A model generated the notes under the pieces. The model ran no database searches. It had not been told where the DNA came from and was given only the letters and a program-made list of their open reading frames with translations. This document shows positions 53,707-62,671 of a stretch of 64,000 nucleotides of DNA, piece by piece (within the stretch, counting starts at the first letter, position 1; each line of letters begins with the position of its first letter). Source of the DNA: Paenibacillus athensensis (GTDB taxonomy: Bacteria; Bacillota; Bacilli; Paenibacillales; NBRC-103111); assembly GCF_004514475.2 (NCBI RefSeq), contig NZ_MYFO02000001.1, positions 682,001 to 746,000 of the forward strand. Reading direction: 5' to 3'. Made by a program: the position numbers and the translations under genes.

Positions 53707-54978
53707 ATGAGCCCATCGAATCGTAATCGCGTCATCCTGCTGGCTGACTGCGAATCGTTTTACGCCAGCGTGGAGAAAGCCGCAAATCCCGCTTATGCGA
53801 AGCGTCCGCTGGTCGTCGCCAGCGAGCCGTCCAAAGCAAGCGGTTTGATTCTCGCCGCCTGTCCGATCGCCAAAACCTTTGGCATTTCGACCACCGAGCG
53901 GCTGGGAGCTGCACTGGCCAAATGCCCGGAGCTCGTCATCGTTCCGCCGCGCATGCAAACTTATATCAATATTTCCTTGCTGATTACCGGCATTTTCGAG
54001 CAATTCACCGAGCTCGTCGAACCGTATAGCATCGATGAGCAATTCCTTGACCTGAGCGGCTCGCTTTCGTTGTGGGGTGGTTCGCCAGAGGCGATTGCCA
54101 GCCATATTCAGCAGCGCGTGCTACTTCAGACCGGCGTCTGGACGCGCATCGGCATCGGACCCACGAAGGTGCTGGCGAAGATGGCGTGCGATTTGTTTGC
54201 CAAGAAACGGGCCGACGGCTTGTATACGCTTCGTCCCGACCTCATCCCTGATACGCTGTGGCCGCAGCCTGTACGCGGCATGTTCGGCGTCGGCCCGCGA
54301 ATGGCCGGCCATTTGACGGCAATGGGGCTGCAGACGATCGGTGACGTGGCCGGCATGCCGCTGCCGCGGCTGAAGGACAAGCTGCGCGCCAGGCTTGGAC
54401 GCAGCAGCAACGTCCAAGCCGAAGTGCTGTGGCGTACCGCGAACGGCTTGGACGACAGCCCGGTGACGCCACGCGTCCGCACCTCACAGCACGCGATCGG
54501 ACACCACATTACACTGCCGCGCGAATATGCCAAGCGCCGCGATATCGAGACAATTTTGCTGGAGCTGTGCGAGGAGGTATGCCGCCGCTGCCGGGCGCGC
54601 CGTTTTATCGGGAATGTCGTTTCCGTAGGCGCGCAAAGCGAAGCGGAAGGAAAATCTTCCAGCTTTTACCGTCAGGTGAAGCTGCTGGACGGCACCAGCT
54701 CTGCCGGCGAGGTATTTCAAGCGGCGATCCGGCTTTTCGACAAAATCTGGGATGGAAGTCCGATCCGCGGAGCAGCCGTTGCGCTGTCCGGACTGAGCGA
54801 AGACCGCGGTTACCAGCTGACGATGTTTGATGACCGGCCACGCCTGCGGGAGCTGGAGCGAGTAACTGATGATTTGAAGACCAAATATGGCAGCGGCGTT
54901 ATCGCTCGCGCCTCTACCCTGCTGGAGAGCAGTCAATTCCACACGCGTTTGGACAAAATCGGAGGTCATGACAAATGA
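53707..54978 (+). CDS. Y-family translesion DNA polymerase (UvrX/YqjW type)
   Basis: This 423-aa DinB-superfamily polymerase bypasses damaged template. The start is the ATG at 53707 (MSPSNRNRVILLADCESFYA), preceded by GGAGG. Catalytic motifs: LLADCESFYASVEKA (first Asp), and YSIDEQFLDLSGSL (SIDE). A helix-hairpin-helix element is near FGVGPRMAGHLTAMGLQTIG and the little-finger domain follows. It resembles the UvrX/YqjW branch, which pairs with YolD proteins; the neighbouring gene is indeed YolD-like and overlaps by 4 bp. LexA-like boxes upstream indicate SOS induction. Confidence 0.93.
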   Translation: MSPSNRNRVILLADCESFYASVEKAANPAYAKRPLVVASEPSKASGLILAACPIAKTFGISTTERLGAALAKCPELVIVPPRMQTYINISLLITGIFEQFTELVEPYSIDEQFLDLSGSLSLWGGSPEAIASHIQQRVLLQTGVWTRIGIGPTKVLAKMACDLFAKKRADGLYTLRPDLIPDTLWPQPVRGMFGVGPRMAGHLTAMGLQTIGDVAGMPLPRLKDKLRARLGRSSNVQAEVLWRTANGLDDSPVTPRVRTSQHAIGHHITLPREYAKRRDIETILLELCEEVCRRCRARRFIGNVVSVGAQSEAEGKSSSFYRQVKLLDGTSSAGEVFQAAIRLFDKIWDGSPIRGAAVALSGLSEDRGYQLTMFDDRPRLRELERVTDDLKTKYGSGVIARASTLLESSQFHTRLDKIGGHDK

Positions 54979-55490
54979 GCAAAAAGCTGCAGGGCAACGG
55001 ACTGTGGGAATCAAGCAAGATGATGCTTCATGAACATAAGGCCGCGTTGCTGGAACGGCAGCTGCCCGACCACGAGCACGGCATACGGGCTCATCTGCCC
55101 ACGCAAGAGGATTTGCGTCTGGTGCGCAGCTGCGTGCTGCTGCCGATGATGATCGGCATTGTGGAATCGAACGGACGTGGCATGGAGTCGTCCAGTTATC
55201 CGCTCAAGACTTTATATATCAACGCGACGCAAATTTTGCTGAACCGTCTGTATGACGAGCTCGCACAAGTCAAACGCACGCTCAAAGAGCGGCACATTCA
55301 CATCCGCGAGGAAGAACATCTGGACGGGGCTATTCATTATCGCCTTGTGTGCCGAGGCTACGAAGACCGTTTGACGCTGCTCCGGGATATCGCCCGGGCC
55401 GAGATCGGCGCGCGGATCGGCCAGCATATACATGCTATTTTTCAGGAACAGAACGGCAAAAAGACGCCGCAAGACGGTACAAGACCGTAA
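54975..55490 (+). CDS. YolD-like protein
   Basis: This 171-aa protein begins MSKKLQGNGLWESSKMMLHE, the opening typical of YolD-like proteins, which resemble the UmuD partner of UmuC-type polymerases in gene neighbourhood though not in sequence. The central LPTQEDLRLVRSCVLLPMM and C-terminal HIHIREEEHLDGAIHY segments have no catalytic signature that I recognise. It is translationally coupled to the polymerase through an ATGA overlap. It ends 38 bp from the convergent lipoprotein gene. Confidence 0.85.
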   Translation: MSKKLQGNGLWESSKMMLHEHKAALLERQLPDHEHGIRAHLPTQEDLRLVRSCVLLPMMIGIVESNGRGMESSSYPLKTLYINATQILLNRLYDELAQVKRTLKERHIHIREEEHLDGAIHYRLVCRGYEDRLTLLRDIARAEIGARIGQHIHAIFQEQNGKKTPQDGTRP

Positions 55491-55527
55491 GCAGCGCCTT
55501 CTCTTTTACGATATCTTCATTCGCATC

Positions 55528-57147
55528 CTAGTCCCGCGTGATCGTTACCATGCGATATTCGCCATTCCACTCCACGCTTGCCCCAAGCGCTTCGGCAATG
55601 AAGCGCAGCGGCACGAACGTCGTGCCGTTTTTGATGACTGCCGGACTGTCCAGCATCACTTCCTCGCCGTTGACTAGCGCCGTGCGGCTGCCTATAGTCA
55701 GCTCCACGTCTGTATCCGTCCACTCGTCATGAATGGAAACGACGCGCGTCGCTTCATTCCACTCAGCTTTGCCGCCCATACGCTCGGCGATATCGCGAGC
55801 CGCAACCATCGACACTTCATCCTCATTCACATAAGGATGCGAAGCATCGTATTCGGACGAATAACTGTCGTCATCTTCGATGAACAAATAAATTTCCTTT
55901 TTCGCAACGTGCAGATCATCCTTCAAAAGCTTGTACAAATCCGATTGCTTGTCAAAGTTGTTGAGCAGCTCGTAGCCGTTTAGCGAAGCTACGCTATCGA
56001 TATCGAGCGTTCCGTTCGACGTATTAATCGAATCGGCCTTCACCGCTTGACCGATATTCCAGATATCCATCGAGCCGCTCATTTTGATCGCAGACAAACC
56101 TTCGGCTCCGTCAAGCGGAATTTGCAGATCGAACGTTTCTTTACGAATAAGCTTGCTGCTGTCAATGAACAAATCAAGCTTGAGATAAGCCTGCTCGCTC
56201 AGCAGTGCGTCATAGCCCTTGGCTGCAAGACCGTCGGCCAGTGCTGTGTCAAGCTGGTCGACCGCTTTTTGCAGGAAGTGGGAAAGCGTCGTGTACAGAA
56301 ATTCCACCACCAGCGTTTTGTTGTCCATATACGCCTGTATCAGCTGCATGCCTTCAGCAAGCGACGGATTGGCCGTGTATACCGACAGATCCTCCTGCAA
56401 CTCTTTATTGTTGTTATCCATGAATTCTTTAAAAACCGGCATCAAGGCATCATACATTTGACCGATAAACGCTTTGAGACCTTCCTTATCGGCCAGCAGG
56501 CTGGTCAGAAAGCCCTTCAGCAAATCTGTCAGCTCCGTGCCGTTTACTTCTGCATGCAGTTTGTCCAGCGCCAGCGTCTCGCCGTGTATCTGTTCGCTCA
56601 CTTGCGTCACACTCACCGTAGCCGGATTTGGCGCGTGATCAGTAAACAGCTTGTACGTAGCGGGAACCAGCTCCGCATATTTGCTGCGCAGCGTCTCTTC
56701 CAGATGAGCGCTCAGCATTTGGGCTGCAGTATTGGCAGCGTCATCGGGTGTGCGATTCGTTTTCACGACAATCGGCTTTTTGGAGCCTTTCACATCGATG
56801 ATGTAATCGTCACCGTCCAATACGAGCCGGAACGGAATTTTTCCTTTGCTGTACACCAGATCGGCATCCATTGACATATGATCGAAATCTTCGGTTTTAG
56901 CCGAATGGACGTCTATCGTAATCTGTTTGAACAATTCGGCCAGCGGGTTACCGGCTCCCCACTCGCTATCTTCGGCGGGAACAAATTCGATCTGCATTGT
57001 ACCCTGAGTCTCATTGGACTGGTGAGCGGACGCATTGACCAGCACTTGTCCGATATCCAGCCCTTGCACGGCCTGGCAGCCCGTCAACAGCACAGCCAGC
57101 AGCAGGGCGCAAGCGCACGCCCACGTATGGAACTTTCTTTTCTGCAT
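55528..57147 (-). CDS. Lipoprotein with C-terminal stalk (copper amine oxidase N-like) domain
   Basis: A 539-aa surface lipoprotein. It has a signal peptide with lipobox (CACALLLAVLLTGCQAVQG, Cys near 24). A long region (about 40-410) rich in Leu/Asp/Lys resembles bacterial lipoprotein sheets of the LolA/LppX sort (QGTMQIEFVPAEDSEWG, FDHMSMDADLVYSKGKIPFR). A C-terminal stalk domain follows (about 430-539: MVAARDIAERMGGKAEWNEA, TFVPLRFIAEALGASVEWNG, MVTITRD), common in Paenibacillaceae cell-wall proteins. Function unknown. It is monocistronic, between convergent YolD and the 5'-nucleotidase gene. Confidence 0.87.
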   Translation of the reverse strand: MQKRKFHTWACACALLLAVLLTGCQAVQGLDIGQVLVNASAHQSNETQGTMQIEFVPAEDSEWGAGNPLAELFKQITIDVHSAKTEDFDHMSMDADLVYSKGKIPFRLVLDGDDYIIDVKGSKKPIVVKTNRTPDDAANTAAQMLSAHLEETLRSKYAELVPATYKLFTDHAPNPATVSVTQVSEQIHGETLALDKLHAEVNGTELTDLLKGFLTSLLADKEGLKAFIGQMYDALMPVFKEFMDNNNKELQEDLSVYTANPSLAEGMQLIQAYMDNKTLVVEFLYTTLSHFLQKAVDQLDTALADGLAAKGYDALLSEQAYLKLDLFIDSSKLIRKETFDLQIPLDGAEGLSAIKMSGSMDIWNIGQAVKADSINTSNGTLDIDSVASLNGYELLNNFDKQSDLYKLLKDDLHVAKKEIYLFIEDDDSYSSEYDASHPYVNEDEVSMVAARDIAERMGGKAEWNEATRVVSIHDEWTDTDVELTIGSRTALVNGEEVMLDSPAVIKNGTTFVPLRFIAEALGASVEWNGEYRMVTITRD

Positions 57148-57263
57148 GCTTCAATCTTCTCCTCTTTCAACCAATTTTAGTAGAATGCTATAAAAGCATA
57201 ACATAGCGAACGCCTTTTGTGTTAAAAAATGACTGTGTCTAATCTTCCATATTTATCCACAAA

Positions 57264-57812
57264 CTACGAACGTGACGGTTCGCCCTGTAAAAACATCCGG
57301 GCTACTTCCTGCCAATCGTTCACGCGGGTGTACGCGGTTTCCAGCATATTGTGCGGCGCGCTGAACAATATGCCTTTTCCGCTAAAGCCCGGAAAATGAC
57401 GCGCGTTATCGTCGATCAAAAAATCAGCGTGCACAATACTTTTGTCTCCGCAAAACACCAGATGTGAATCGGGAATAAACGGAAAATGCTCCTTCAGCCA
57501 AGCATACTTGGCCGGAAAAGAAGTCGGATACTCCATTGCCGCAGTTGTAATAAAAATCTCGTAGCGCTCCATCAGTGCCTGCACCACCTCCTGGCTGCCC
57601 GGCATTACTGCCAGATCGCGAAAAAAATCGGCGGCATAAATCCACTCCGTCAACAGCGGAACCTGCTCGGCAGGGACGAATTTGCGCAGCTTGACGCCAT
57701 GCAAATCGCGCTTGGTCAACGATTGTCCAAAATGCTGATTATACATCTGCAAATGCTTCGAGACCATATCGGCAATCACTTCATCCATATCGATCGCAAT
57801 GCGTTGCTTCAT
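57264..57812 (-). CDS. 5'(3')-deoxyribonucleotidase (HAD family)
   Basis: This 182-aa HAD hydrolase dephosphorylates (deoxy)nucleoside monophosphates. The start is the ATG at 57812 (MKQRIAIDMDEVIADMVSK), eight bases after AAGGAG. The nucleophile/acid pair is in IDMDEVIAD, the second motif in FITTAAMEYP, and the Lys and acidic motifs in CGDKSIVHADFLIDDNARHF. Divergent from an IMP dehydrogenase-type gene across 158 bp; a TATAAT (57866-57861, minus) lies about 50 bp upstream. The pairing suggests purine or nucleotide-pool control. Confidence 0.9.
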   Translation of the reverse strand: MKQRIAIDMDEVIADMVSKHLQMYNQHFGQSLTKRDLHGVKLRKFVPAEQVPLLTEWIYAADFFRDLAVMPGSQEVVQALMERYEIFITTAAMEYPTSFPAKYAWLKEHFPFIPDSHLVFCGDKSIVHADFLIDDNARHFPGFSGKGILFSAPHNMLETAYTRVNDWQEVARMFLQGEPSRS

Positions 57813-57970
57813 TGATGTCACTCCTTGCTCCTCCAATAATTATGAAACTCAAATTCTATCATTATAACATAGCGTTCGAGTGGACGTTAGTCCATAAACT
57901 ACCATTGCCAGCGCCCGCGAACCTGTGGTATGCTTGTTAAAATTTACCCAAAACCGGAGGTCACGCCCCC

Positions 57971-59470
57971 ATGGCTTTTTATTATTCGGAACCGTCCCGA
58001 ACGTTTAGCGAATTTCTGCTGCTGCCCAATTTGACTTCCAAGACGTGTACGCCCGACCGCGTCAGTCTTAAAACCCCGCTTTGCAAATTTTCCCGCGGTG
58101 AGGAGCCGGCCCTGTCGCTGAATATTCCGTTCTCTTCGGCTGTCATGCAATCCGTCTCCGACGACAACATGGCTGTAGCGCTCGCTCGCGCCGGCGGCAT
58201 TTCCTTTATTTTCGGTTCGCAGCCGATCGAAAGCCAAGCGGACATGGTGCGCAAAGCCAAAGGCTACAAAGCCGGCTTTGTCGTCAGCCGTTCCAATTTG
58301 ACGCCCGAGCATACGTTAAAGGATGTCCTGGAGCTCAAAGAGCGGACCGGCCACTCGACGGCCGCAGTGACGCACGACGGCACGCCCAAAGGCCGTTTGC
58401 TCGGCATCGTGACCAGCCGCGATTACCGGGTCAGCCGCGACGCAGCGGACAAGCCGGTCGGCGAGTTCATGACGCCATTTGCTTCGCTCATTTATGGCCA
58501 ATCGGGCATTTCCTTGTCCGAAGCCAATGATCTGATCTGGGAGCATAAACTCAATTGCTTGCCGATTGTCGACGATAACGGTCATTTGGATTACCTCGTC
58601 TTCCGCAAGGATTATGACGCACACAAAAACAACCCGACCGAGCTGCTCGACGCCAACAAAAGCTACATCGTCGGCGCCGGAATCAACACGAAGGATTACA
58701 AGGAACGCGTAGCTGCGCTGGTAGAAGCGGGCGTAGACGCGCTGGTGATCGACTCCTCTGACGGCTACACGGAATGGCAGCGTGAAACGATTGAATATGT
58801 AAAAGCCCATTTCGACGTTAAGATCGGTGCAGGCAACGTCGTTGATCGCGAAGGCTTCCGCTATTTGGTCGATGCGGGCGCCGACTTCGTCAAAGTCGGC
58901 ATCGGCGGCGGCTCCATTTGCATCACGCGTGAGCAAAAGGGAATCGGCCGCGGCCAGGCGTCGGCGGTCATCGAAGTGGCGGAAGCGCGGCAGCAATACT
59001 TCGAAGAAACCGGCATCTATGTGCCGATTTGCTCCGATGGCGGCATTGTGCATGACTACCACATTACGCTGGCGCTGGCAATGGGCGCTGATTTTGTGAT
59101 GATGGGGCGCTACTTTGCCCGCTTTGACGAAAGCCCGACGCGTAAGCTGAAAGTAGGCAACAACTTTGTTAAAGAATTCTGGGGCGAAGGCTCGAACCGG
59201 GCCCGCAACTGGCAGCGCTACGACACCGGCGGCAAGCAAGGTCTCGTGTTCGAGGAAGGTGTGGACTCTTACGTGCCTTACGCCGGAGGCCTGCAGGAAA
59301 ATCTCGACAAAACCATCAGCAAAATCAAATCGACCATGTGCAACTGCGGTTCCCTGACCGTCGAGCAGCTGCAGCGTACGGCGCGCATCACGCTGGTCTC
59401 GGCAACCAGCATCGTCGAAGGCGGCGCGCACGATGTCATTTTGAAGGAAAACAGCTTGTCCGGCGAATAA
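57971..59470 (+). CDS. IMP dehydrogenase-type enzyme with CBS domains
   Basis: A 499-aa enzyme of the IMPDH/GMP reductase family, which oxidises IMP to XMP (or reduces GMP to IMP). Features: [20 protein letters not shown] near the start, a CBS pair about 90-215 ([35 protein letters not shown]), the dinucleotide region [10 protein letters not shown], the catalytic Cys loop [20 protein letters not shown] (Cys near 317) and [16 protein letters not shown]. It differs from the main Bacillus GuaB (which reads GPGSICTTR), so it is probably a second, divergent paralogue; GMP reductase activity is a real alternative. GGAGG is ten bases upstream. A strong terminator follows. Confidence 0.88.
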   Translation: MAFYYSEPSRTFSEFLLLPNLTSKTCTPDRVSLKTPLCKFSRGEEPALSLNIPFSSAVMQSVSDDNMAVALARAGGISFIFGSQPIESQADMVRKAKGYKAGFVVSRSNLTPEHTLKDVLELKERTGHSTAAVTHDGTPKGRLLGIVTSRDYRVSRDAADKPVGEFMTPFASLIYGQSGISLSEANDLIWEHKLNCLPIVDDNGHLDYLVFRKDYDAHKNNPTELLDANKSYIVGAGINTKDYKERVAALVEAGVDALVIDSSDGYTEWQRETIEYVKAHFDVKIGAGNVVDREGFRYLVDAGADFVKVGIGGGSICITREQKGIGRGQASAVIEVAEARQQYFEETGIYVPICSDGGIVHDYHITLALAMGADFVMMGRYFARFDESPTRKLKVGNNFVKEFWGEGSNRARNWQRYDTGGKQGLVFEEGVDSYVPYAGGLQENLDKTISKIKSTMCNCGSLTVEQLQRTARITLVSATSIVEGGAHDVILKENSLSGE

Positions 59471-59488
59471 ACCGGCAAGCTTTCAAGC

Positions 59489-59541
59489 AAAAAGGCTGTT
59501 CCACAGCACCGGCGTCCTGCCGGTCGTGGAACAGCCTTTTT
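59489..59541. terminator. Strong two-tier bidirectional terminator
   Basis: A perfect 16-bp outer stem (AAAAAGGCTGTTCCAC/GTGGAACAGCCTTTTT) encloses an inner 6-bp stem (ACCGGC/GCCGGT). A/T tracts at both ends make it work in either direction, for the IMPDH-type gene (plus) and, as a distal signal, recG (minus). Confidence 0.9.
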
Positions 59542-59727
59542 ATTGCGCCCAGCGGTGAAGCAGACCGACCTGTCGCGAATCTCTAAGAATGGCAAGCGCG
59601 GTATCTTCCGCGTTTCAAGCTCTCCAGCCCCTGTGGAAGAACCTGCAAGCAGATTCGCCTTCGTTCGTCTCCCGCCGCACCCTGATAAGGCCCGGATGCG
59701 CCGAAAGCCCCCCCCATCTGCCGCCCG

Positions 59728-61773
59728 TCAGTCCAACACCTCGCTATCAAACACATGCTCCTTCTGCAAAAACACACGCAGCGGCATGTACGCGGCCCCG
59801 GTCCAAAACGCCGAATCCGCCACCAGCTCGGCCGCGTCGTCGCGCGCCTGCTCCATCGTCTCGAAATCGCTCATCAGATCGGCGATCCGGAATTCCGGCA
59901 GCCCGCTTTGCTTTGTGCCGAAAAAATCGCCCGGACCGCGCAGCTCCAGATCGCGCCGGGCGATCTCGAAGCCGTCCGCCGTATCCGTCATCGCCTTCAT
60001 CCGTTCCTTGCCGACTTCCGTTTTCGGATCGGCAATGAGCACGCAATACGATTGATGCTCCCCGCGTCCGACGCGTCCGCGCAGCTGGTGCAGCTGCGAC
60101 AGCCCGAAACGGTCGGCGTCGTAGACGACCATCAGTGTCGCATTGGGTACATCAACGCCGACTTCAATAACCGTGGTCGACACGAGCGCCGCCAACTCGC
60201 CGTCTTTGAACTCGCGCATCACAGCATCCTTTTCCTGCGTGCTCATCCGCCCGTGAAGCAAGCCGACGCGCAGCTGCGGGAAATGCTGCTGCAACTGAAT
60301 ATGGACATCGATGGCGTTTTGCACATCCAGCTTGTCCGATTCCTCGATCAGCGGACAAATGATGTACGATTGCCGGCCGGCAGCGGCTTCTTTTTCGATA
60401 AATCCGAGTACCCGCTCCAGCATCGAATGCTTGACCCAGAACGTCTGGATCGTCTTGCGCCCCTTGGGCAGCTCCCGCAAGGTCGATACGTCCATATCGC
60501 CAAACGCGGTGATGGCCAACGTCCGCGGAATCGGCGTCGCCGTCATCGTCAGCACATCGGGATTCATTCCCTTGCGCCGCAGCACGCTGCGCTGGTTGAC
60601 GCCAAAGCGATGCTGCTCGTCAGTCACGACCAGACCAAGCTGACGAAAGACGACATCATCTTGAATCAGCGCATGCGTACCGACAATCACATCGGTCAAA
60701 CCCATCTGCAACGAAGCCAGCAGCTCGCGGCGTTGTCTGTCGGTGGAGCTGCCCGTCAACAAGGCCACCTGCAGCCCATACGGCGCATAAAGCTGCTCCA
60801 GAGAGCGCTTGTGCTGCTCGGCCAAAATTTCCGTCGGCACCATCAGCGCGCCCTGACAGCCCGCTTTGACCGTCGCATACAGCGCAGCCGCCGCTACCAC
60901 CGTCTTACCGGCGCCAACATCGCCTTGCAGCAGCCGATTCATGCAGTAAGGCTGCTGCATGTCATGCAATATCTCGCCGATCACCCGCTTTTGCGATTCA
61001 GTAAGCTGAAAAGGCAGCGCCCGCACGAACGCACGAACCGCCGGCAAATCGACTGCCTGCGCCAGTCCGTCAGCCCGACTGCGCGTCACCGCGCGGTACG
61101 CCTGCAGCTTGAGCTGGAACAAAAACAGCTCCTCATACACCATGCGCCGCCGCGCCTGCTTGCCTTCCTCTACGCCGGCCGGTTGATGAATGACCGCCAG
61201 CGCTTTGCCGCGCGGCATCAAGTCGTAACGGCGAACGAGCGCTTCGGGCAGCACCTCGCCAATCATCGCGCCATATTGCTGCAAGGCTTGCTGCATCGTC
61301 TTGCGCATCCATTTCTGCGTGATGGAACCGGCAACCGAATACACCGGCTGCACCGTCCCTTGCTTCGATTCCGCCTGACCGGGAAATTCCGAGTCGGAGA
61401 CCGTCATCTGCATGCGCTTGCCGTCCCATTTGCCCGTCAGCATAATCTCCTGCTGGACGCGCAGCTTCTCTTTCAGGAAATGGCGGTTGAACCAAACCGC
61501 CGTCACGAGGAACGTATCGACCATAACCTTGCACGACAGCCGAGACTTGCCGCCATACCGCTGCAGCACAGGCTCGCCGATAATCGTGCCTTGAATCGTA
61601 ATCCGGTCGCCGTCCTTTACCCCTGTCAGATCACGCACCGTATAATCCTCATAGCGAAACGGCACATATTCCAACAAATCCATAACGGAAAAAATGCCCA
61701 TGGAGTTCAGCTCAGCCGCCTTTTGAGCGCCGACTCCATGGACCTCGCGTACTTGTATCCGGCTTACATCCAT
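59728..61773 (-). CDS. recG: ATP-dependent DNA helicase RecG
   Basis: This 681-aa helicase remodels stalled forks and Holliday junctions. The start is the ATG at 61773 (MDVSRIQVREVHGVGAQKAA), four bases past the degV stop; a longer reading is unsupported. An N-terminal wedge/OB domain (LTGVKDGDRITIQGTIIGEP) precedes the motor: QGDVGAGKTVVAAAALYATV (Walker A), VTDEQHRFGVNQR (DEQH box), TMTATPIPRTLAI and the helicase C-terminal QLRGRVGRGEHQSYC. The usual neighbour fapR lies about 19 kb away here. Confidence 0.97.
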   Translation of the reverse strand: MDVSRIQVREVHGVGAQKAAELNSMGIFSVMDLLEYVPFRYEDYTVRDLTGVKDGDRITIQGTIIGEPVLQRYGGKSRLSCKVMVDTFLVTAVWFNRHFLKEKLRVQQEIMLTGKWDGKRMQMTVSDSEFPGQAESKQGTVQPVYSVAGSITQKWMRKTMQQALQQYGAMIGEVLPEALVRRYDLMPRGKALAVIHQPAGVEEGKQARRRMVYEELFLFQLKLQAYRAVTRSRADGLAQAVDLPAVRAFVRALPFQLTESQKRVIGEILHDMQQPYCMNRLLQGDVGAGKTVVAAAALYATVKAGCQGALMVPTEILAEQHKRSLEQLYAPYGLQVALLTGSSTDRQRRELLASLQMGLTDVIVGTHALIQDDVVFRQLGLVVTDEQHRFGVNQRSVLRRKGMNPDVLTMTATPIPRTLAITAFGDMDVSTLRELPKGRKTIQTFWVKHSMLERVLGFIEKEAAAGRQSYIICPLIEESDKLDVQNAIDVHIQLQQHFPQLRVGLLHGRMSTQEKDAVMREFKDGELAALVSTTVIEVGVDVPNATLMVVYDADRFGLSQLHQLRGRVGRGEHQSYCVLIADPKTEVGKERMKAMTDTADGFEIARRDLELRGPGDFFGTKQSGLPEFRIADLMSDFETMEQARDDAAELVADSAFWTGAAYMPLRVFLQKEHVFDSEVLD

Positions 61774-61777
61774 CTGC

Positions 61778-62626
61778 TCAATCCGTGCTGACGAATGCAG
61801 CGATCGTCCCCGGACCGGCATGCGCGCCGATGACCGGCCCCAGCGCAATGTAAGCGGCGGCGCGCACCTGAAAGCGCTCGGTCAGGGCATCACGCAGCTG
61901 ATCGGCGCCCTCCAGGTTGTTGGCATGGGCAATATACAGGCGGATCGGCCTTCCGGCAATATCCTGTTCCAGCAGCTCAACGATCCGGGCCATCGCCTTT
62001 TTGTGTCCGCGCACCTTATCCACTGCAGCGACCTCGCCCTCGGGATCGATCGAGAGAATCGGTTTAATGTTCAGCAGCGAGCCTAGCAGCGCAGAGGCTT
62101 TGCCGATTCTTCCGCCTTTTTGCAAAAATTCGAGCGTATCGACCAGAAAATAAATATAAAAGTTCTCACGCATCCGCTCGATTAATTGCACAATTTGCTC
62201 TACGCTTTGTCCCTCTCGCGCCGCTTCCGCAGCAGCCACGACGAGCGCGCCGATTCCGTAAGACGCCGAACGGGAGTCCACGACGTGCACCTTGGCGGAT
62301 TCGAGCATCGATGCAGCCAAAACCGCCGACTGGTACGTGCCGCTCAGCACCGAAGCCAGGTGAATGGAAATGACCTCCACGTCGGACTCGGCCGTCAAGC
62401 GCTCATAAACAGCCAAAAATTCAGCCGGAGACGGCTGCGATGTTTTCGGAAACACGCCTGACGATTGCAGCTTTTCGTAAAAATGCTCCGACGTGAGCGT
62501 GACTGTATCCAAAAAGGTTTCGCTGCCGAAATGTATGTTGAGCGGCACCATTTCAATGCCCAGCTCCTCGCGAACCTCAGCCGGAATATCCGCTGTGCTG
62601 TCGGTTACGATGCGTACTTTGCCCAA
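61778..62626 (-). CDS. DegV-family fatty-acid-binding protein (FakB type)
   Basis: FakB proteins present exogenous fatty acids to FakA for phosphorylation. I favour a TTG start at 62626 (MGKVRIVTDSTADIPAEVRE), ten bases after AGGAG; the ATG at 62644 lacks a good site. It is 282 aa. Signatures are VTDSTADIP, FPKTSQPSPAEFLAVY, SIHLASVLSGTYQSA and ARIVELLEQDI. It lies between a FakA-like gene (45 bp upstream) and recG. Acyl-phosphate made by the pair would feed the same pathway as PlsX. Confidence 0.92.
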   Translation of the reverse strand: MGKVRIVTDSTADIPAEVREELGIEMVPLNIHFGSETFLDTVTLTSEHFYEKLQSSGVFPKTSQPSPAEFLAVYERLTAESDVEVISIHLASVLSGTYQSAVLAASMLESAKVHVVDSRSASYGIGALVVAAAEAAREGQSVEQIVQLIERMRENFYIYFLVDTLEFLQKGGRIGKASALLGSLLNIKPILSIDPEGEVAAVDKVRGHKKAMARIVELLEQDIAGRPIRLYIAHANNLEGADQLRDALTERFQVRAAAYIALGPVIGAHAGPGTIAAFVSTD

Positions 62627-62671
62627 TCCGCTTCCACTCCTCATCTAAATGGCGACCGCTTCGCCTCGTCC

